A stretch of DNA of 64,000 nucleotides from Diphasiastrum complanatum (Eukaryota > Streptophyta > Lycopodiopsida > Lycopodiales > Lycopodiaceae), in assembly GCA_029204225.1 (NCBI GenBank), contig CM055114.1, positions 11,469,634 through 11,533,633 of the forward strand, in the 5' to 3' direction. The position numbers and the translations under genes were made by a program. Below are positions 1-12,348 of the stretch, in pieces (the first letter of the stretch is position 1; every line of letters starts with the position of its first letter). Under the pieces are notes generated by a model that ran no database searches, had not been told where the DNA came from, and was given only the letters and a program-made list of their open reading frames with translations.

Positions 1-960
1 AACCCTCTACAAATCTTTTATCAGTAATTAGAATTACAGATTTAGGTCATAAGGTAGAATTTGAATATGATCAATGCAAAATTATTGATAGGAGTAATAA
101 GATCCTTGCACTCGGCAAGAGACAGGGTCACTTATATAGATTGGCACACTGTTATTCTGAGCCTAGTCAAGTCTTGAAAACCTCTGTTCTAGTCAATAAA
201 ACATTACTATGGCATCATCGCTTAGGACACATGAATCATGCATCTATTTTGAACATGTCCAAACAATTCTTGATCTCAACTATCCTTCTGGTGAGGTCGA
301 TCTCCTTGTCTGTCATAGATGCATTTTTGGAAAGCAGGCTAGGATTTCTTTTAGATCAAACCATATGCATGTGGCAAAAGGTCTGCTAGATGTTGTTCAC
401 ACAGATATATGTGGACCTATGCAAACTCCTTCATTGGAGATGCAAAGTATTTCATTACCTTTATTGACGAATTTCCCAGAAGAACAGCTGTTTATTTTAT
501 TAAAGAGAAATCAGAGGCTTTCATACAGACAATTTAAAGAGCATGCTAAGAATCAAACTGGCAAACGAATCAAAACACTGAGGTCAGATAACGGGGGAGA
601 ATACATCTCCAACGAATAAAAAGAGTACTGTCTCAACAACGACATTGAGCAAGAATATATCACCTCCTATTCACCTCAGTCAAATGGTCTTGTTGAGAGA
701 AAGAACAGAACCTTAGTCGAATCGGCAAAGTGCATGTTATTACATGCGACACTTCCGAAGTCCTTCTGGGCTGCAGCTGTTTTAACAACAACCTATATTC
801 AGAACAGATGTCCTACTAAAGGCCTCTCAGACAATACACCATTCGAAGTTTGGACAAGTACCAAACCTTCTTTATCAAACTTACGAGTTTTTGGATGTAC
901 TACTTTCGCGCAGATACCTCGTGATCTCAGGAAGAAGCTCGACTTCCAGAGTATCAAATG
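1..960 (+). mobile_element. Copia fragment D3: pre-integrase and integrase
   Basis: This is the middle of a Ty1/copia pol gene. In order it shows the GAG-pre-integrase signature LWHHRLGH (about 208-232), the integrase start HTDICGPMQ (about 399-425), RSDNGGEY (about 583-606), SPQSNGLVERKNR (about 670-710) and the integrase tail to about 959. Frameshifts lie near 140-210 and 465-540, and a TAA interrupts the core at 617-619, so it is dead. It matches the D copy at about 56455-57420 almost base for base but keeps the second catalytic Asp that the other copy lost. Homology stops at about 960, where an LTR-like sequence begins; the 5' side lies outside the window. Confidence 0.9.
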
Positions 961-961
961 T

Positions 962-1632
962 TGTTAGCATCTGTGCTAACACAGAAAAAATAAAAAAGAG
1001 AGAAATAAAACTCCGTGGCATGTGTTTGTAAGCCCATGAGTAGAAGCTTAAAAATAATAATAAAATAGTTTAAACCTAGATTTAGAACTTAGACTAGGAA
1101 ACTTAAGATTAGCAATATTTTGTCTTAAGTTTTCCTAAGTTAAAGAACTTTTGAAGTTCTAAATCCTATGTTAGAAGTTCTAAAAGACTAGAAATAGATT
1201 AGTCCCATAAGTTAGTGGATACTTATGGAACACTTTTGAGATTAAGCTACCTTGCTCTCTATTTTGGGATTATCTCTCTATTTCATTGATATTCCCTTTG
1301 GGAAGGTGCATAGCTTGAGAGAAGGTGCTCGGGCCTCCTCTTGCCTCCTTCTCATTGGTTTATTTGTGGCATGCCTTATTTGTTTATTATTAGTTAGCCG
1401 CAATTTATTTCCAATCCCTTTTGGGTGTTAATCTAGGATTTACTTTAATCACCTTGCTAGTTGGGTAAGCCTTAGTAAGGTTTTGTATTTTGTTATCTTA
1501 GTTAGTTCATTTCTATTTCGAGCACTAGTTGGGTAAGCCTTAGTGCTTTCATCATTGTTTTCTATTTTTGCGCTCTGTTTGAAGCTTGGTAGAAACTTAG
1601 AGAGAGGACGATCCTCTCTTTACTACACCACA
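962..1632 (+). mobile_element. LTR-like sequence interrupting copia D3
   Basis: Copia homology is cut at 960 and replaced by sequence starting TGTTAGCA, which forms a perfect 8-bp stem with 974-981. The stretch has no coding potential and could end at the CA near 1632. Its first 100 bp share an A-rich tract and the words CGTGGCAT and GTAAGCCCAT with the sequence starting at 13740, which suggests two LTRs of one family. No primer-binding site, polypurine tract or second copy was found nearby. It could be a solo LTR or a small non-autonomous element. The right boundary is a guess. Confidence 0.35.
1452..1547. repeat. Twin hairpins with identical loops
   Basis: Two stem-loops lie 68 bp apart. 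Stem 1 is 1452-1459 with 1473-1480 (8 bp, one G-T pair). Stem 2 is 1521-1527 with 1541-1547 (7 bp, perfect). Both loops are the same 13 bases, GTTGGGTAAGCCT, but the stem bases differ while pairing is kept. They sit inside the LTR-like sequence. Confidence 0.6.
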
Positions 1633-2501
<869 letters not shown>

Positions 2502-2589
2502 CATTTGTCCTATAAGTACTACTGGCAAAAATGGAATAATTAGTTGTAAATGTTTTTAAACTCCCATGAGAGAGAGATTTGAGCCTCCA

Positions 2590-2747
<158 letters not shown>

Positions 2748-2939
2748 TGGCTGTGATGGAAAAAAACTGATTCTTGATTTTCTTATTGGGCCACGCGTGC
2801 CCTAAAATGTATTTGAAACACATTTGAAAGTCACGTGGCTCTAGAAATTTCTAGAAAGAGAAAATTTACGAAACAACTAGAAAGATAATGAAGTCTCTAG
2901 AAAGAGCAAAATAGAGAAGGAAAGAGATTGATCGGAGGG

Positions 2940-3386
<447 letters not shown>

Positions 3387-3575
3387 ATTTGTCCCATAAG
3401 TATTTATGGAACTTGACAATAGCAACATAAATAGACCCCACCCTACAATGCTTATTTACATTGTCTTTTGAAATTTTTAGGCTTTCTTATATCAAAGTGA
3501 ATTGCTATCTGCTTCAAATTTTTTTGTTCCTACAATATGGTAAATGTTTTTGCCTTCTCCATACCTTTTTAGTTC

Positions 3576-3787
3576 AATCTAATCTTCTAAGTTAAGTAGT
3601 GTGGGCGAGGGAAAAGTAAAACAAAACCTTTTGTTTCAAATGCTTTTTTATAAATTCTCTCCCCACCCCCCCCCCAACCCGCCGCGAGGGGGGGGGTGAA
3701 GAATTTATGAAAAAGCATTTAAAACAAAAGGTTTTTTTTTATACTTCTCCCCCGCCCACACTGCTTTACTTAGAAGATTAGATTAGA
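3576..3787. repeat. Foldback element with about 100-bp arms
   Basis: Positions 3576 to about 3675 and about 3688-3787 are near-perfect reverse complements (roughly 90 percent). They end in a C-run and a G-run closed by a 12-base loop (AACCCGCCGCGA). Termini are AATCTAATC and GATTAGATT. No coding capacity and no clear target duplication. It could be a foldback MITE, or a palindromic assembly artefact. Confidence 0.75.
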
Positions 3788-3789
3788 AG

Positions 3790-3935
3790 GCATCACAAAG
3801 CTTTTGTGCGCGATGCATCGCAAAAATTTTGCTTGCAATTCGCGAAATTTTCGCGGTGCCTACCTGCGCAAAATTTTCGCGATGCCTTTGCAAAATTTTC
3901 ACGAAGGCAGACATCGCGAAATTTTTGCCAAATTT
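3790..3935. repeat. Cluster of AAATTT-centred palindromes
   Basis: At least six short self-complementary words follow one another: CACAAAGCTTTTGTG, GCGATGCATCGC, GCAAAAATTTTGC, CGCGAAATTTTCGCG, GCGCAAAATTTTCGCG and a diverged CGCGAAATTTTTGC. CpG density is far above the surroundings. Spacing is about 20-35 bp. Confidence 0.7.
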
Positions 3936-3959
3936 TTTTTTGCAACTGGAGGTGAAAAT

Positions 3960-4110
3960 TAAAATAAAACTGGCGGGTGTTAAGGGGTTAGAAATTTAAA
4001 ATAAGAAAAAACTTTTTTTTTATATTCCCCTCCCCTCGGCCCACCCGTCGCGGCGGGTGGGCGGGAAGATTTAACCTTTTCTTAAATTTAAAAAATTTAG
4101 TTTAACAAGG
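3960..4110. repeat. Second GC-cored foldback
   Basis: GCCCACCCG (4039-4047) pairs perfectly with CGGGTGGGC (4054-4062) across a 6-base loop. AT-rich arms outside it (about 3988-4038 and 4063-4105) are imperfect complements. The design resembles the 3576-3787 foldback: mixed AT arm, C/G stem, CGCG-containing loop. Confidence 0.55.
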
Positions 4111-4174
4111 CGGGGGTGTTTAAAAACTTTTTTTCTAATTAAAATCCCTTAATCACATATGGGATAATATATGG

Positions 4175-4337
<163 letters not shown>

Positions 4338-4448
4338 CATAAACTCATATATATACTTTCATATATATAATATATATATTAAAAACTTTATATTTTCGTC
4401 TTCTCATACGAATGTTGTTTAGATGATGAGCGTTTGTAGGCTTTCTAC

Positions 4449-5015
4449 GCAGCAGAAGAGACTGTCCTCATGCCCATTGGTGATGCGAATCCAATTTTCT
4501 TTACAAAGGCATGGAAAATTGTCCAGAAGCCTAGTTCCAGCGGGCAGTACATGAAAGTCTTTGTCGTTGTCTCCAAAGTATTGGTTGGTGAGCTTGGATT
4601 TTCGATGGAGGATATTGAAACTATAGGTGTGGTGCGGGCAATTATAATGCTTGAAACCATGCTGATTTAAAGGGTTGAATTCATGACCCAGGGTTCTAAT
4701 GGAGAAGAACGCCATTTTGTTCTGTCTTGCTTGGATACAGTGCATTATACGGAGGCACCCAAAATTCACGACTCAATTGGTGCATTGCGTAGATATCATG
4801 AAAATTTACTCGATGGGATGATTGCTCTTCCAAACTTGCATGAAATGATGCGAGAACGTGAAAAAACAATGATGGAGACAGCTGAAATTGCCACGGCTGT
4901 AGTCAGCGAGCTGAGAGGAACAGAAGTGGTATTGTTCTCTGAGACAGAACCGGCACCATCCTCAGCTCCAACTCTCTCTGGAGGAAGAAAACAAGGAGGA
5001 CAAAAAGTACATTGA
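4449..5015 (+). pseudogene. Unidentified coding block 1, broken
   Basis: One plus-strand frame is open from about 4449 to an in-frame TAA (4668-4670), then from 4683 to 5015. The translation has normal amino-acid diversity, not the low complexity of the flanking arrays. The second half has a charged, helix-prone stretch (MMREREKTMMETAEIA, near 4845-4892) and a Ser/Pro/Gly-rich end. No family was recognised. It starts the 4.4-7.3 kb group of same-strand blocks, which together look like one decayed gene or operon-like viral segment rather than host exons. Splicing cannot be excluded. Confidence 0.4.
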
Positions 5016-5092
5016 AATGATGCCACCCAGAAGATGAAATTTCTGTTGGTCGAAGGACAACCAGGCCGGTTGGACAGGCTGGAAAACGTCCA

Positions 5093-5779
5093 TTGGAGCC
5101 AAGGGTTGATCTAACTGGAACAATATCTGGAGGCCTCTATGACATCGTATCATCCTCAGATAATGATGACGCATTGGGTGAGTTTGAGGAGGAAACAAAT
5201 GTCAATCTCGATGCATATTCCCCTGATGATGTTGGTTACATTTGGGGCGAGCATATGTATCGAATTGAGTCAAAGAATATTCGTCGAGCCTTGCTTTTTA
5301 CGAACCAACGTGCCCTTGATTTTTCTTTTGCTGAGCAGTTGTATCAATCAGTTTGCACGACAAATGGGCCTGCACCTACTTCCATCAATGTCACAATGCG
5401 GCCGATTTCTTTCAAGAGTGGAGATGAACCTGAGGTTTTGTTCGACAGTCCAGAGAAATTTTTAAAGATGTACCGTAAATTCAGACGTGTGGATATGGTG
5501 GAAGCACCGCAATTGTATTTAGAGCTGTATCCAAAAGAGACAGACACCAATGAAGGTTCCAGATTGGATGGGCTATGCAAAAATAGGTTTTTATCTCATT
5601 GTACTTTTGAACCTGTTGATGGTCAGCATTTTTGTTGTGCCTGTAACGAGATAACGTTGACCGCAGTTAGAACTGGTAATCGTCATAGACAAATATACGA
5701 TAGGCTATTTGCATATGTGCATGTGCATATTTGTATATATAAAAGCATGCCCCACTACATTTGGAGTCCAACAGGTTGA
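5093..5779 (+). pseudogene. Unidentified coding block 2, 228 codons
   Basis: This is the longest clean frame of the island. The N-terminal part is acidic (SSSDNDDALGEFEEE, about residues 20-34), the middle is mixed globular, and near residues 181-184 there is a CCAC cluster that might bind metal. The last 20 residues cover an AT-rich stretch (TATATATAAAA near 5736) and may not be coding; homology-like sequence seems to resume in another frame at about 5774. That could mean a frameshift or a small intron ending at AG 5773. It opens with GAGCCAAGGG rather than a clear ATG context. Function unknown. Confidence 0.4.
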
Positions 5780-6527
5780 ATTATGAACCTGAGAGCAAAC
5801 GTAAAAGGAGCAACCTGGTTGAAATAATGGAGCGTGCACGAGAGCTCTGGATTTCGTTGGATAGGCCTCGATATATCAAAGGAGTGAAGCTGGATCAAGA
5901 GACGAGCAAAAGAATGGCCCAATTTTATCGGGGATTGTCAGGCATTCTCGACAGTCAGCTCGTTGGCACATTGAAGGGAAGGTTGCCCTTGAAGACTTTG
6001 TATCAAACCTTTGAGGAGTATACCATTATCTTGTTGCATTCGGATGACGCGTTTAATAATTACTTGGAAGTTATGAAGCGTTATGTGGCTAGGTCTCTTC
6101 CATACGATGAGCCAGCATTTGCACCACAACGTCAAAAGACCGTTCCACTCACTGTAAGATTTTTCAGATCGTTGCGGTACTTGTCTGACCCAATTTGTAT
6201 GAAGGTATGCAAAAAACTCTTGGAGGGCCAATTGTATCTTGGCAAAAGGAGAAAAATACAGTGAAGATGGTGTAGCGACAATTGTCAAGGAAACAACAGC
6301 TCTACACGTTGTAAAGTTCTTGATTTCTTTAGAGAATGATTTGCCAGTAGATGTGTAGTATGACAAAGAGGCAATAAAGCGCCTACCCTCGTCTATCAAC
6401 AAAAAGTTTGCTTATGATTGGATTAGAGCGGCTACAAGCAGCAGCAGAAGCATATCATCTAAGCTACAGACTGCCATACCACCCTCTTTAATACAATTTG
6501 TTGGAAAAATAAAAGAAAAAATAACTT
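5774..6527 (+). pseudogene. Unidentified coding block 3, frameshifted
   Basis: A frame is open to 6264 (about 163 codons). An A-run near 6243 then marks a one-base shift, and a sensible frame continues for about 95 codons to a TAG at about 6526, with one internal TAG near 6357. It is Lys/Arg-rich at the start (ESKRKRSN), then mixed alpha-helical in composition. No catalytic motif was recognised. The frameshift plus stop in a non-repetitive protein says pseudogene. Confidence 0.4.
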
Positions 6528-6640
6528 AGAAACAAAGTCATGCGAGGAGCAGCACTAGCACTTCTTGGAGATTTTTTTGCAAAGTGAAGACCTCCAAAGA
6601 GAATGAAGCGATTTGATGTGAGGTTGATGAATCGAATTTC

Positions 6641-7345
6641 ATGGCCATTTCTTCATCTGCTTGGGAGAGTCCCACACTGTACATTTTTGATAATATCAAG
6701 TCGATTAGTTCAAGTTACATCACTACATTGGTGCGACACCGCCTGACCACCCTCATGGCAGAACACACATTGTTTGTTATTGTACTATTTTTGGAACAAA
6801 GTATCAAAGAGGGAGTCAAGGGAAGCTTAAAATTAGTGCACGACATAAAACTCTTGATATTTGAGGGTTATTACGAGCTTGCTACCCCTCTAAAACAAGG
6901 TGGAGTGCAAATGCAAAATTTGCAACCTGTTCTATATGTCTTGTATAATGCTGATGCACCAACTGATCTGAGCGCCTGTGTGCATAGTAAACTCAAAATT
7001 CTGAGTCTGTGTTTTAGCGACCAAGGGAAGGTGCCTAAAAAATTTGTGACTTGTAGCCCGGCTGTTAAAAACAAAGCAAAACATTGGGAAGGCATCAACT
7101 CCATTGTTGAGTCTTTCTCTGCTCCTGAATGGTCGATCTGCTTTTTCAAATTATCACACTATGTGGTGCCGTATTAAATGTCATGGGTCGCAAACTTATA
7201 TGCATCAACACTCTGGAAAACATCGGGGTGACTAAGTCTTATCTCGATGTTGTAAGATCTTTGCAGTCGGGTTATGAAAGCTAGTCTTCTGGAGAACTGC
7301 AGTCGAGGGATGTGGGTCTTGACGATGTGGAATTAGATTCAGGTT
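6641..7345 (+). pseudogene. Unidentified coding block 4, frameshifted
   Basis: Open from about 6641 to 7177. A one-base shift near 7135 gives a second frame to about 7345 that ends in an acidic tail (near 7310-7345) and carries one in-frame TAG near 7282. Hydrophobic segments (near 6760-6800) do not look like a signal peptide. It is the last block of the island; from 7350 on the sequence turns AT-rich and non-coding. No family recognised. Confidence 0.38.
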
Positions 7346-7502
7346 CAGATAATACTTAGGGCAATTCATAGATGCATATCTTTTGTAATAGATTGTAAAT
7401 GCCCTGGGCGGTAGGAGTTGTTACTGTCATTTTTCACAATATAATAGACAAACTCATTTTCAAAACCAATTGTTATGGATGTTTGTTCAATTTCTTATAA
7501 GT

Positions 7503-7584
7503 TTGAATATTTTCATTTGAATGTGAGATTCAAAATTAGTTGTGCTTGAATATTTTCATTTGAATGTGAGATTCAAAATTAGTT
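7503..7584. repeat. 43-bp tandem duplication
   Basis: Two nearly identical adjacent units starting TTGAATATTTTC (7503 and 7546), in the AT-rich non-coding sequence after the island. Confidence 0.85.
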
Positions 7585-7629
7585 TCAAAATATCGCATAA
7601 GATGTTTGAATATATTCAGGCACTAGTCA

Positions 7630-8081
7630 TCATGTTGTTGCAGTTATACTGAAAGTATTGTCAATTTGAACGATGTTTTTATTGTTAGATGATACCAATT
7701 TAGATGGATGAATCAAAGTATTAATTATATCAAAAATATGTTTAATTTGGTGTTCTGTAAATTCTTGAGTCCATTTCTGAAAATGGAGTTTGAGAAAGTC
7801 CAAGATTAATTGAGACAGTGTTGATTACCTTCACCATAGACTTTGCAAGATTTAGTAAAGAATTCAAGAAATCTAACTGGATCTAACAATCCATTATACC
7901 TAGAAAACTCTAAACAAGGAGGTCTTCTAATAATAGGAAGGGGTTGAGTTCCATCAAAATAAAGGTCTCCAAAGTCAGCCATTTTCAAGAATTTCTTCTG
8001 GAAAATTGGAAAATATACAAGGTAATCCTTGCAGATGTGATTGAATCTAGATTTGGATGAGATTGGATCTAGATTTTTCAA
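7630..8081 (-). pseudogene. Unidentified minus-strand frame, broken
   Basis: Reading leftward from 8081 there are 91 codons to a TAA at 7808-7806. In another frame after about 7790, a further 50 or so coherent codons run to about 7630. A second Met (ADFGDLYFDG follows) lies at about residue 34. A coherent protein across a stop and a shift suggests a decayed gene. It lies downstream of two other unassigned minus-strand frames (8438-9007, 9242-9654), so the three may have formed one unit. No domain recognised. Confidence 0.35.
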
Positions 8082-8437
8082 TTAAATCCTATTTTCTGGT
8101 CTGATCTGCAACAACTTGATCTTTTGATAATAATCAGATTCTGAATTTGAAAAAAAAGATCTTGATCAAGCGATCGACGCTCTAAAAATAGAAATTTCTA
8201 ATAATCAGTATCAAATCAATCCAAAATCTTTCACAAGTTTGACAGTAGCTAGATCAAATAGTTCATTCCATCAACATTGTTTAAAATTCTCATTCTAACT
8301 CTCGCCAAGCTGGAAAAAGGTTTTTGTTTGCCAAAAAAACTTTCAACAGTTCTACCCTAGTTCTATTTATGTTAGATCTACATGCAAAATTTAGTTTTTT
8401 CATATTTGTCAGAAACAGCCAGTTAAGTAATTTTTAC

Positions 8438-9007
8438 TCAAAATAGTATTGAAAGAACCCTCAGTAAGTCAACTTCCCTTGGGAAATCTTCATGATTTTT
8501 TGATTGAATACTAAATGTATGATCATAAATATATGATACTTTGTTCATCAAAGTGATACTTGCCTGTTTTAATTTTTGACCTTTGATGATTTCAGATTCA
8601 TCAAGTTTCATCAGAATAGTCAAATTTCCATTTGCTTGATGATCATTAATTTTATAGAATCGAATAATGTATTTTAAAACATTTTCAATATCAAGAAAAA
8701 TATAATTGTAATAATTGTAATTTAGTTCACCACTTTCAAATTTATATAAATCAATTATATGAAATGGTTGGCCAACCACTTTGAACATTCGCTCATTAGC
8801 ATAATTTCTTGCTAATCTTACTCGATATGGATGAGGAAGATAAGTTTTCTTAATCTTCACTTGAGAAAATGCTTCTTGTACAATTCTAAAAAATGTGGAG
8901 TAAATATTTCTACCAACTCCAACATGATCACATGCACCTTGTATCACATTTGCATCCAAAAAAGTTTGCACCTTATTCAAGACCATTCTTGCAATTTCAT
9001 TTTTCAT
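8438..9007 (-). CDS. Unidentified protein, 189 codons
   Basis: An open ATG-to-stop frame with varied composition. A basic central stretch (residues about 50-75) is followed by an Asn/Tyr-rich segment (YNYYNYIF, about residue 100) and a hydrophilic C-terminal half. No transmembrane segment, zinc motif or polymerase motif was seen. It is the longest intact frame in this stretch. About 360 bp of non-coding sequence separates it from the 7630-8081 frame. It could belong to an unrecognised transposon or an integrated viral segment; this is inference only. Confidence 0.35.
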   Translation of the reverse strand: MKNEIARMVLNKVQTFLDANVIQGACDHVGVGRNIYSTFFRIVQEAFSQVKIKKTYLPHPYRVRLARNYANERMFKVVGQPFHIIDLYKFESGELNYNYYNYIFLDIENVLKYIIRFYKINDHQANGNLTILMKLDESEIIKGQKLKQASITLMNKVSYIYDHTFSIQSKNHEDFPREVDLLRVLSILF

Positions 9008-9241
9008 TTTTTCAAATCAATCATATTTAATCAATGCCCTTGCAGATTTCTTTGGGAGAGCATAACTTAAAGATTCTCCAATACATAAACAATCTATAAA
9101 ATAGTTCTTTGCTACTAAGCACGATAGTCATAAAAATATGCATAACTACATCAAGAATAAACAATCTCAAATAAACAATTTGGAATCAAACTTGAATCAC
9201 AATCATATTTGAAAGTTTGAATTCTTTTCTTGATTGCCACT

Positions 9242-9654
9242 CTATAAGGATAAGTCGTCAATATTTTTCTTCGGTACCCTTTTTCTTTTCCTTTTCATTA
9301 TTGCCTTTTTGATACCTTCTTCTACATCAGCAACCAATTTCAAACTTTCAAATTGTAACTTCTCCAATGATTCTAACATATTTGGTTTGAGCTCTGAAGA
9401 CTTGTAAAATATATTACTCAATTCTAATATAGAGCCCTTGAGCTCAAAGTTTTCATTTCTAGTGTGTTGCACATAATGTTGCAATTTTGACAAGCACATT
9501 GCAATTGTTGATTAGCATACAATAATTGTACAATATGCATGCCAAAATCTTGCAACCTTTGACAATATCCAAGTAATTTTCTATGTCCTTCACATACAAA
9601 TCTGAGGTGATGACTGATAGACTCCTCAGCCATGGAGCCGTGAAACTTGAACAT
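9242..9654 (-). pseudogene. Unidentified helical protein, frameshifted
   Basis: A frame from 9654 (MFKFHGSMAEES) runs to about 9480, then a one-base shift continues it in the frame that ends at 9242. The second part is Glu/Leu/Lys-rich and looks coiled-coil-like (about 9290-9420), ending in a basic patch (KRKRKRVPKK) that resembles a nuclear localisation signal. It is first in the minus-strand series 9654 to 7630. Function unknown. Confidence 0.35.
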
Positions 9655-9689
9655 CTTGATGGGATACTATTTGATACACCCGTCAATGG

Positions 9690-10750
9690 TATTGGCCATC
9701 AATAGCTGACTACACAAGTATTGGCCACCTCAGTAACACAGATCAAGCTCGATGATGACATGTAGATCAATTACAAATCAGATCTATAACACTACAAATA
9801 GTCATTACAGCAAGATCCAAGCAGGATCCAAATCTAGATAGGATCAAAAGGATAGCAAAACACCACGTGTAAAAATAGCCTCTAATGATGTAGATCAGAC
9901 TTGAAATTCTCAAGCAAAAGTAACAAAAATAGAGATAAAAATCACTTAAAACTGATGGATCAACTACTAATCTTCATAAGAACTCTCGTAGGACTCACCA
10001 AACGATGCGAGAGGTACTTGTAAAGGAACAATAAAAAAAGAGCCCCTGCAAGAATTCAAACAAGTAGAAAATTTAGAACCTTCGCATGCCATCAAGATCA
10101 TATCACCAACTTCGAAAGCAACATAAATGGAATTAGAGTAGTGAAATTGACCTACCCTCACAGGGCAATCAAATCAGCTTTTGAACTCTCGCCGACTTCT
10201 TTGGGGTCTTAGAAAATTGTGAAGAAGGTCCCTGCAAAATTTGCTATGGAACTGACTAGTGGAAAGTGCACTTCTCCTAATACGCACTCTATTTTCTCTC
10301 TATATAAGATGGAAATTCAAGTCATTTTATTCTTTTCACTTAAATTTTCAACTATCTGCGAATGCTCTCAAACTTCATACACACCATCCTCGGCACTTTC
10401 TACCACTTGTTCCAGCCTCATTTCCACCTATTCCATCTTCATCCCATCAAAATCCATTGTTTTTCTTTTTTTTTAGTGTTTTTCATCTTTTTTAGTCCTG
10501 TACCCATTTCTTCTCCCCCTACCCTTACCAAAATTTTTCCAGCCTTACCTACCGTCATAGAATCTTCCACCAACCTTGACAATCAGCCATTTAGCCCATC
10601 CAACAAAACCGACACCACCCAAATCGCTTGACGTGAAGTCCATGCATTCACCCAGATCTACGACCTGCCCACCAACTCCCAATCACCCCTTGGATCCAAA
10701 CTGCCAAACCCCTCCTAGAAGCAATGGGCATTTATCCCATGCTTTTCATC
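9690..10750. other. No convincing gene
   Basis: AT-rich sequence with short frames on both strands (minus 9967-10161, plus 10219-10631) that have no motif. 10370-10720 is C- and T-rich on the plus strand, which alone explains the open frames there. Confidence 0.5.
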
Positions 10751-10751
10751 T

Positions 10752-11135
10752 ATGCCCTCTTTCTATATTTCATCATCTCGACCTTCAAGACGTGGGATAA
10801 CATCAAATCTAGATTTCATATCCAACACCAAGGTACCACGTACCATCGGATTTGTTTCTAGTGATAGACCGAAGCCTCCACATTGTCACGCCCCTAAAGC
10901 CATCGCCCCCATTTGGGACTCCTCAGTGCCCCTACTTCATACGAATGATGGGTATCTGATCAAGGCCATCACCGATCCAGTCATCCAAGCCGATGCCCAT
11001 TTCTTGAGCAACTTTCTAGCCATAGGAAGTCTGCAAAAGGATTGCATCAAGTCCCTCCTCCTACAGAAACTTGTGGAATCCCACAAGGACTTCCCACCCA
11101 ATAAGTTTGTGCCCTATGATTGGTATCCTTTATGA
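10752..11135 (+). pseudogene. Unassigned frame, 127 codons
   Basis: Open frame ending TGA at 11133-11135. Coherent-looking codons continue after the stop to about 11230, then break. It is Pro/Ser-rich at the start, then mixed. It may be debris of the same unassigned element as 12349-13660; no domain was recognised. Confidence 0.2.
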
Positions 11136-11139
11136 GTTG

Positions 11140-12348
11140 AAGAGGTCTTTCTTATCGGTCTTCCGGAATTCGTCAGACTCTTTTTGATCGTCATACCATC
11201 TTTTGATCTTTTCTATGGATTTCTCTGGCAACTTCCTTGAGGGCCTTGCCAAATAGTCGTCCAAGGCTGTGGCACGCCTTGTATCAGGAATCCTTGGTGT
11301 TGAACCCTCAGACCTTGATCCAATGAAGATGTCGCTCTTTCCTTCATCTCCTCACCTCTGCGTGTTGATCCCACCACATTGAGCATGAAAAATTGCCTAA
11401 GTTGGCAAATCTAGCTATGCCAAATATTGTAGATTATGTACATAGTGGGTCCCACACATATGAGGCCATGGAGCCATGTGGGAAACCTACCCTAGCGTAG
11501 GTTAGATCAAGTTTAAAGAGTAGGTCAAGTCAATTTGGTAGTGATTCCTAGATCTAAATCCTAGATTTGTGGTGGAGATTTGACCAACTAGCCACCTGCT
11601 TGGCATGACTCTAGGAATGAGGCTAGGTTGGAAAATTAGGGCAAGAAAGGCAAGTTAAATTCCTTATTACATGCTGGAAATTCACCTAACTTTACAAAGG
11701 AAGAGCTGGCTTTTCTATGTAGGAGACTCTCCATAGTAAACACTTAGAATAATTTTGGGGTCTCATTGGCAATAGCAAGCTACTCCACATTGTGTATTGA
11801 GTTTTTATGATTCAAATGCAATCAAGGTGTTTGTATATCCATTCTTTGTTTGCAAGCCATACTATAGGGTGTGTTATTCACATGTGTGAACTTTAATTTC
11901 AACATTTGATCAATGCTTTATGATTGTTCTTGATTGTTAAGTGTCACATTGCTATTCTAGATCAATTTGTGTGTCTAGTTTTGCAATAGATTGATTAGAA
12001 AACACCCAATCACTCTTGTGGATCTTGTGTAGATCCATTTAGGGTCCTAAGTACTAAAATTTAACACTGAGAGGATGATGACACATGATATTTAAGTTGA
12101 AGACGACAATGACGACGATGATTATATAGCTCCCCAGGCGACATCTCAACCAGCCCTAGTAAGCAGCACCACCCCGGCCGTGCCACATGACGTCACCACG
12201 GCCTACCAGCACTTGGGCACCTTGCTGCATTGGACAGCCGAGTGGTAGAATTGGCCACTAGCAACACAAGGTTGCATGCAAAGCTTTCCTAGCTCCAACA
12301 TGACTTGCACATCGCGCAGCAACACGAGCAAGCCGAGAAGACCAAGTC
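11140..12348. other. No gene seen; possible leader sequence
   Basis: After about 11230 no frame is sustained. A short hairpin (CCTACCCTAGCGTAGG, near 11491-11506) is present. The stretch precedes the 12349-13660 coding debris and could include a decayed LTR or leader, but no primer-binding site was found. Confidence 0.4.

Noticed and set aside
4449-7345. Naming the unknown island as a specific virus family
   Set aside because: No signature motif of any polymerase, capsid or nucleoprotein family could be pointed to; only the general possibility is kept.
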